From contig JAUXHF010000106.1 of assembly GCA_030621685.1 (NCBI GenBank), positions 1-6,789 of the forward strand: a stretch of DNA of 6,789 nucleotides, written 5' to 3'. Below are positions 5,706 to 6,789 of this stretch, in pieces; positions within the stretch are counted from its first letter, which is position 1; each line of letters begins with the position of its first letter. The translations under genes and the position numbers were made by a program. The stretch comes from Spirochaetota bacterium. Lineage in GTDB: Bacteria; Spirochaetota; UBA12135; COTS27. The notes under the pieces were generated by a model. That model did not search any database. It saw nothing but the letters and a program-made list of their open reading frames with translations, and was not told the origin of the DNA.

Positions 5706-5745
5706 ATTTAAGGACATAGTTTAAAAATTTAAAGATATACTTTAA
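5706..5745 (+). promoter_or_regulatory. Repeat pair and possible promoter directly before ispF
   Basis: ATTTAAGGACATAGTTTAA (5706-5724) and ATTTAAAGATATACTTTAA (5727-5745) match at 16 of 19 positions with a 21-bp period, two helical turns. The second contains a perfect inverted repeat TTAAAG-N5-CTTTAA (5729-5745) and, within it, a good -10 box TATACT (5736-5741). Use of that -10 would start the transcript at or within a few bases of the ispF ATG (5750), that is, nearly leaderless, consistent with the lack of a Shine-Dalgarno. The -35 is poor (AGGACA at 5711-5716, 19-bp spacer). Regulation is inferred. Confidence 0.4.
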
Positions 5746-5749
5746 TTTT

Positions 5750-6241
5750 ATGAATAAATCTGACATAAGCGGCATTCGAGTGGGAATTGGTTATGATACC
5801 CATGTTTTTGAAGAGCAGAGAAAGCTTTATCTAGGAGGAATTTTCATTCCGGGATCTTTTGGTCTTAAGGCACACAGCGATGGCGATGTGCTGCTTCATG
5901 CCATTATAGATGCCTTGCTGGGAGCTAGCGGGTTAGGCGATATAGGGCAGCTTTTTCCGCCAAGCGATGAAAAATATAAGGATATCTCTAGTGTAACCTT
6001 ACTTAAGCATGTGATAAAGAAAGTACAGGTCAACTTCAAGCTCATCAATATAGACTCTGTTATTATCTGCGAAAAACCTAAAATATCTGCTTATGCCAAG
6101 GACATCCAGAAGAATTTAGAGACACTTACGGGGGCTTTAGCTGCATCGGTAAAGGCCACAACAACAGAGGGAATGAATGACGAGGGCAGAGGGCTGTGTA
6201 TTTCGGCTCAGGCGGTGGTTTTGTTAGCAAAAACTCTTTAA
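5750..6241 (+). CDS. ispF: 2-C-methyl-D-erythritol 2,4-cyclodiphosphate synthase (IspF)
   Basis: Catalyses the fifth step of the MEP isoprenoid pathway, cyclising CDP-methylerythritol 2-phosphate to ME-cPP with release of CMP. The 163 residues are full length for the family. Seen: RVGIGYDTHVF (10-20) with metal-ligand residues D16 and H18; LGGIFIP (28-34); the signature AHSDGDVLLHAIIDALLGA (41-59) with the third metal ligand H50; GLGDIGQLFPPSD (61-73); and the CMP-binding KATTTE (135-140) followed by GRG. The usual GRGEGI is GRGLCI here, a minor change. The ATG adds an eight-residue extension before the conserved core; no Shine-Dalgarno precedes it, and the gene may be nearly leaderless. IspD is not adjacent, although ispD-ispF pairs or fusions are common, so ispF stands alone upstream of dnaA. 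Soluble and cytoplasmic, normally a trimer. Confidence 0.96.
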   Translation: MNKSDISGIRVGIGYDTHVFEEQRKLYLGGIFIPGSFGLKAHSDGDVLLHAIIDALLGASGLGDIGQLFPPSDEKYKDISSVTLLKHVIKKVQVNFKLINIDSVIICEKPKISAYAKDIQKNLETLTGALAASVKATTTEGMNDEGRGLCISAQAVVLLAKTL

Positions 6242-6304
6242 ATTCAGCTTTGAAATGAATTTTTTTGCTAGAATTAAAAAGCGTTTTTTGTTTGAGATGC
6301 CAGA

Positions 6305-6330
6305 TTCTTCTTAAGCAAGAAGAAGCTTTT
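6305..6330 (+). terminator. Weak candidate terminator after ispF
   Basis: TTCTTCTT (6305-6312) and AAGAAGAA (6317-6324) form a perfect 8-bp stem with an AAGC loop, followed by GC and four Ts (6327-6330). The stem has only two G-C pairs and the T tract is short, so it would be inefficient. TATAAT at 6330-6335 overlaps its end but has no acceptable -35. Confidence 0.35.
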
Positions 6331-6458
6331 ATAATGCTTGAGAAAAGAACAGTTTTTTCAAGCCTAGAAGCGCTTCTTAGCCTGCCTTTAGACTTTAATT
6401 TTTTTTTATTTTGTTTTATTTTTTGGCAAAAACTAATTTCTCTTTTATTTGCCATAAA

Positions 6459-6514
6459 AGAGTTTAGAATTAAAGCCTAAGCTTTGAGAGTTTAGAATTA
6501 AAGCCTAAGTTTTG
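6459..6514. repeat. Two 28-bp direct tandem repeats upstream of dnaA
   Basis: Adjacent copies at 6459-6486 and 6487-6514 begin AGAGTTTAGAATTAAAGCC and differ at a single base (C6482 versus T6510). They lie about 100 bp before the dnaA start and are not coding. They may be iteron-like protein-binding sites or simply a recent duplication. Confidence 0.93.
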
Positions 6515-6522
6515 AAGAAACA

Positions 6523-6557
6523 AAAATTCTTGGCTCATGAAGGTTGCTAAGAATTTT
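6523..6557. terminator. Long inverted repeat before dnaA, possible bidirectional terminator
   Basis: AAAATTCTTGGC (6523-6534) pairs with GCTAAGAATTTT (6546-6557), 11 Watson-Crick pairs plus one G·U, around an 11-base loop. The A-rich start and T-rich end allow it to act as an intrinsic terminator in either direction, which would insulate dnaA from ispF read-through. It may instead be a regulatory structure at the origin. It ends 50 bp before dnaA. Confidence 0.5.
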
Positions 6558-6607
6558 ATTACTATCCTTGAGCTAGCTTCTCTTTTTTAAAATTCTGTAT
6601 TGTTAAG

Positions 6608-6789
6608 ATGACACCTGCTGAAATTCAAGATAGTTACCAAAAGTCTTTTCAAGATGGCCTAGAAGACCTTCGCCAAGCGCTTTCACAAACAAAGTTCACT
6701 ATGTGGTTTTACGACCTTAATTTCATAGAATATAAAGAAAAGAAACTTGTTGTGAGTACAGCCAATCTCATCAAGAAAGATAAAATAGA
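6608..6789 (+). CDS. dnaA: Chromosomal replication initiator DnaA, N-terminal fragment
   Basis: The first 60 codons of DnaA, cut by the window edge; no frameshift is seen. The sequence matches DnaA domain I, the oligomerisation and helicase-loading domain: LEDLRQALSQTKFTMWFYDLNF (18-39), with the conserved Phe/Trp pair before the first strand, then KKLVVSTANLIKKDKI (45-60) in the position of the usual strand-helix ending. The ATP-binding and DNA-binding domains lie outside the window. The pattern FxxWFxxLxF followed by a TANL-like segment recalls spirochaete DnaA from memory. ATG at 6608 is the first in-frame ATG after the stop at 6569-6571; it lacks a Shine-Dalgarno. Confidence 0.88.
   Translation, partial: MTPAEIQDSYQKSFQDGLEDLRQALSQTKFTMWFYDLNFIEYKEKKLVVSTANLIKKDKI

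Larger units (their letters stand above)
6242..6607. other. AT-rich region before dnaA, candidate oriC or dnaA control region
   Basis: This 366-bp stretch has no credible gene. It holds, in order: a hairpin after ispF; a 12-bp palindrome AGAAGCGCTTCT (6366-6377); an almost pure A/T stretch (6394-6424) that could serve as an unwinding element; two 28-bp direct repeats; and a 12-bp-arm inverted repeat. AAGCCTA occurs three times (6360-6366, 6473-6479, 6501-6507). I found no match to the consensus DnaA box TTATNCACA on either strand, so an origin is suggested by position and architecture only. Confidence 0.35.

Noticed and set aside
5833..5838. Perfect AGGAGG within ispF
   Set aside because: Encodes the conserved LGG of IspF; no suitable start codon or alternative reading frame follows.
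6366..6377. 12-bp palindrome AGAAGCGCTTCT as a specific operator
   Set aside because: A palindrome of this length is expected once or twice by chance in the window; recorded only as part of the region before dnaA.
6126..6455. 109-codon minus-strand ORF over the ispF 3' end
   Set aside because: Overlaps conserved ispF codons antisense, and its N-terminal half is K/S-rich translation of T-rich DNA.
6265..6480. 71-codon plus-strand ORF before dnaA
   Set aside because: Mostly F/L/K translation of the T-rich tract; its stop codon lies within the first 28-bp repeat; no Shine-Dalgarno.
6568..6603. dnaA promoter using TTGAGC with TAAAAT or TATTGT
   Set aside because: Spacers of 14 and 24 bp are outside the usable range, so no promoter is called.

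Overview
The window looks like an ordinary chromosomal stretch of an AT-rich diderm (Gram-negative-type) bacterium ending at the start of dnaA. The diderm call rests on a secreted protein ending in an outer-membrane beta-barrel signature and on a second exported protein. The partial DnaA N-terminus recalls spirochaete DnaA proteins (Borrelia/Treponema type) from memory. I treat a spirochaete as a plausible but unproven host. No tRNA, rRNA, CRISPR array, transposase or integrase is visible.

Layout: (1) 31-1143, plus strand, a DNA methyltransferase, possibly continuing an operon or R-M locus that starts before the window. (2) 1259-2020, minus strand, an exported TPR-like protein convergent with it. 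The gap and the methyltransferase 3' end hold a perfect 18-bp palindrome and a second hairpin. (3) 2263-4270, plus strand, tpx (thiol peroxidase) and mtaB (tRNA ms2t6A37 methylthiotransferase), 34 bp apart and probably co-transcribed from a promoter near 2145-2173. (4) 4224-4502, a two-copy ~140-bp tandem duplication that copies the 3' end of mtaB and its downstream DNA; terminators for both convergent genes appear to lie in it. (5) 4515-5423, minus strand, a predicted outer-membrane beta-barrel protein with a four-unit 18-bp coding repeat just after its signal peptide. (6) 5424-5749, a long AT-rich divergent intergenic region with a 21-bp-spaced repeat pair next to ispF. (7) 5750-6241, plus strand, ispF (MEP isoprenoid pathway). 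(8) 6242-6607, a gene-free AT-rich region with a T-rich tract, two 28-bp direct repeats and a long inverted repeat, a reasonable candidate for oriC or dnaA control DNA. (9) 6608 to the end, the first 60 codons of dnaA.

The genes do not form one pathway: this is a housekeeping neighbourhood (oxidative defence, tRNA modification, isoprenoid synthesis, replication initiation) with two envelope proteins and a methyltransferase. I found no new multi-gene system. The most notable points are a Tpx whose resolving cysteine is replaced by threonine while a new cysteine sits beside the active-site arginine; a duplicated mtaB tail whose non-coding copy differs from the coding copy in ways that favour a transcription terminator; and several tandem duplications of 18 to 140 bp between 4.2 and 6.5 kb.
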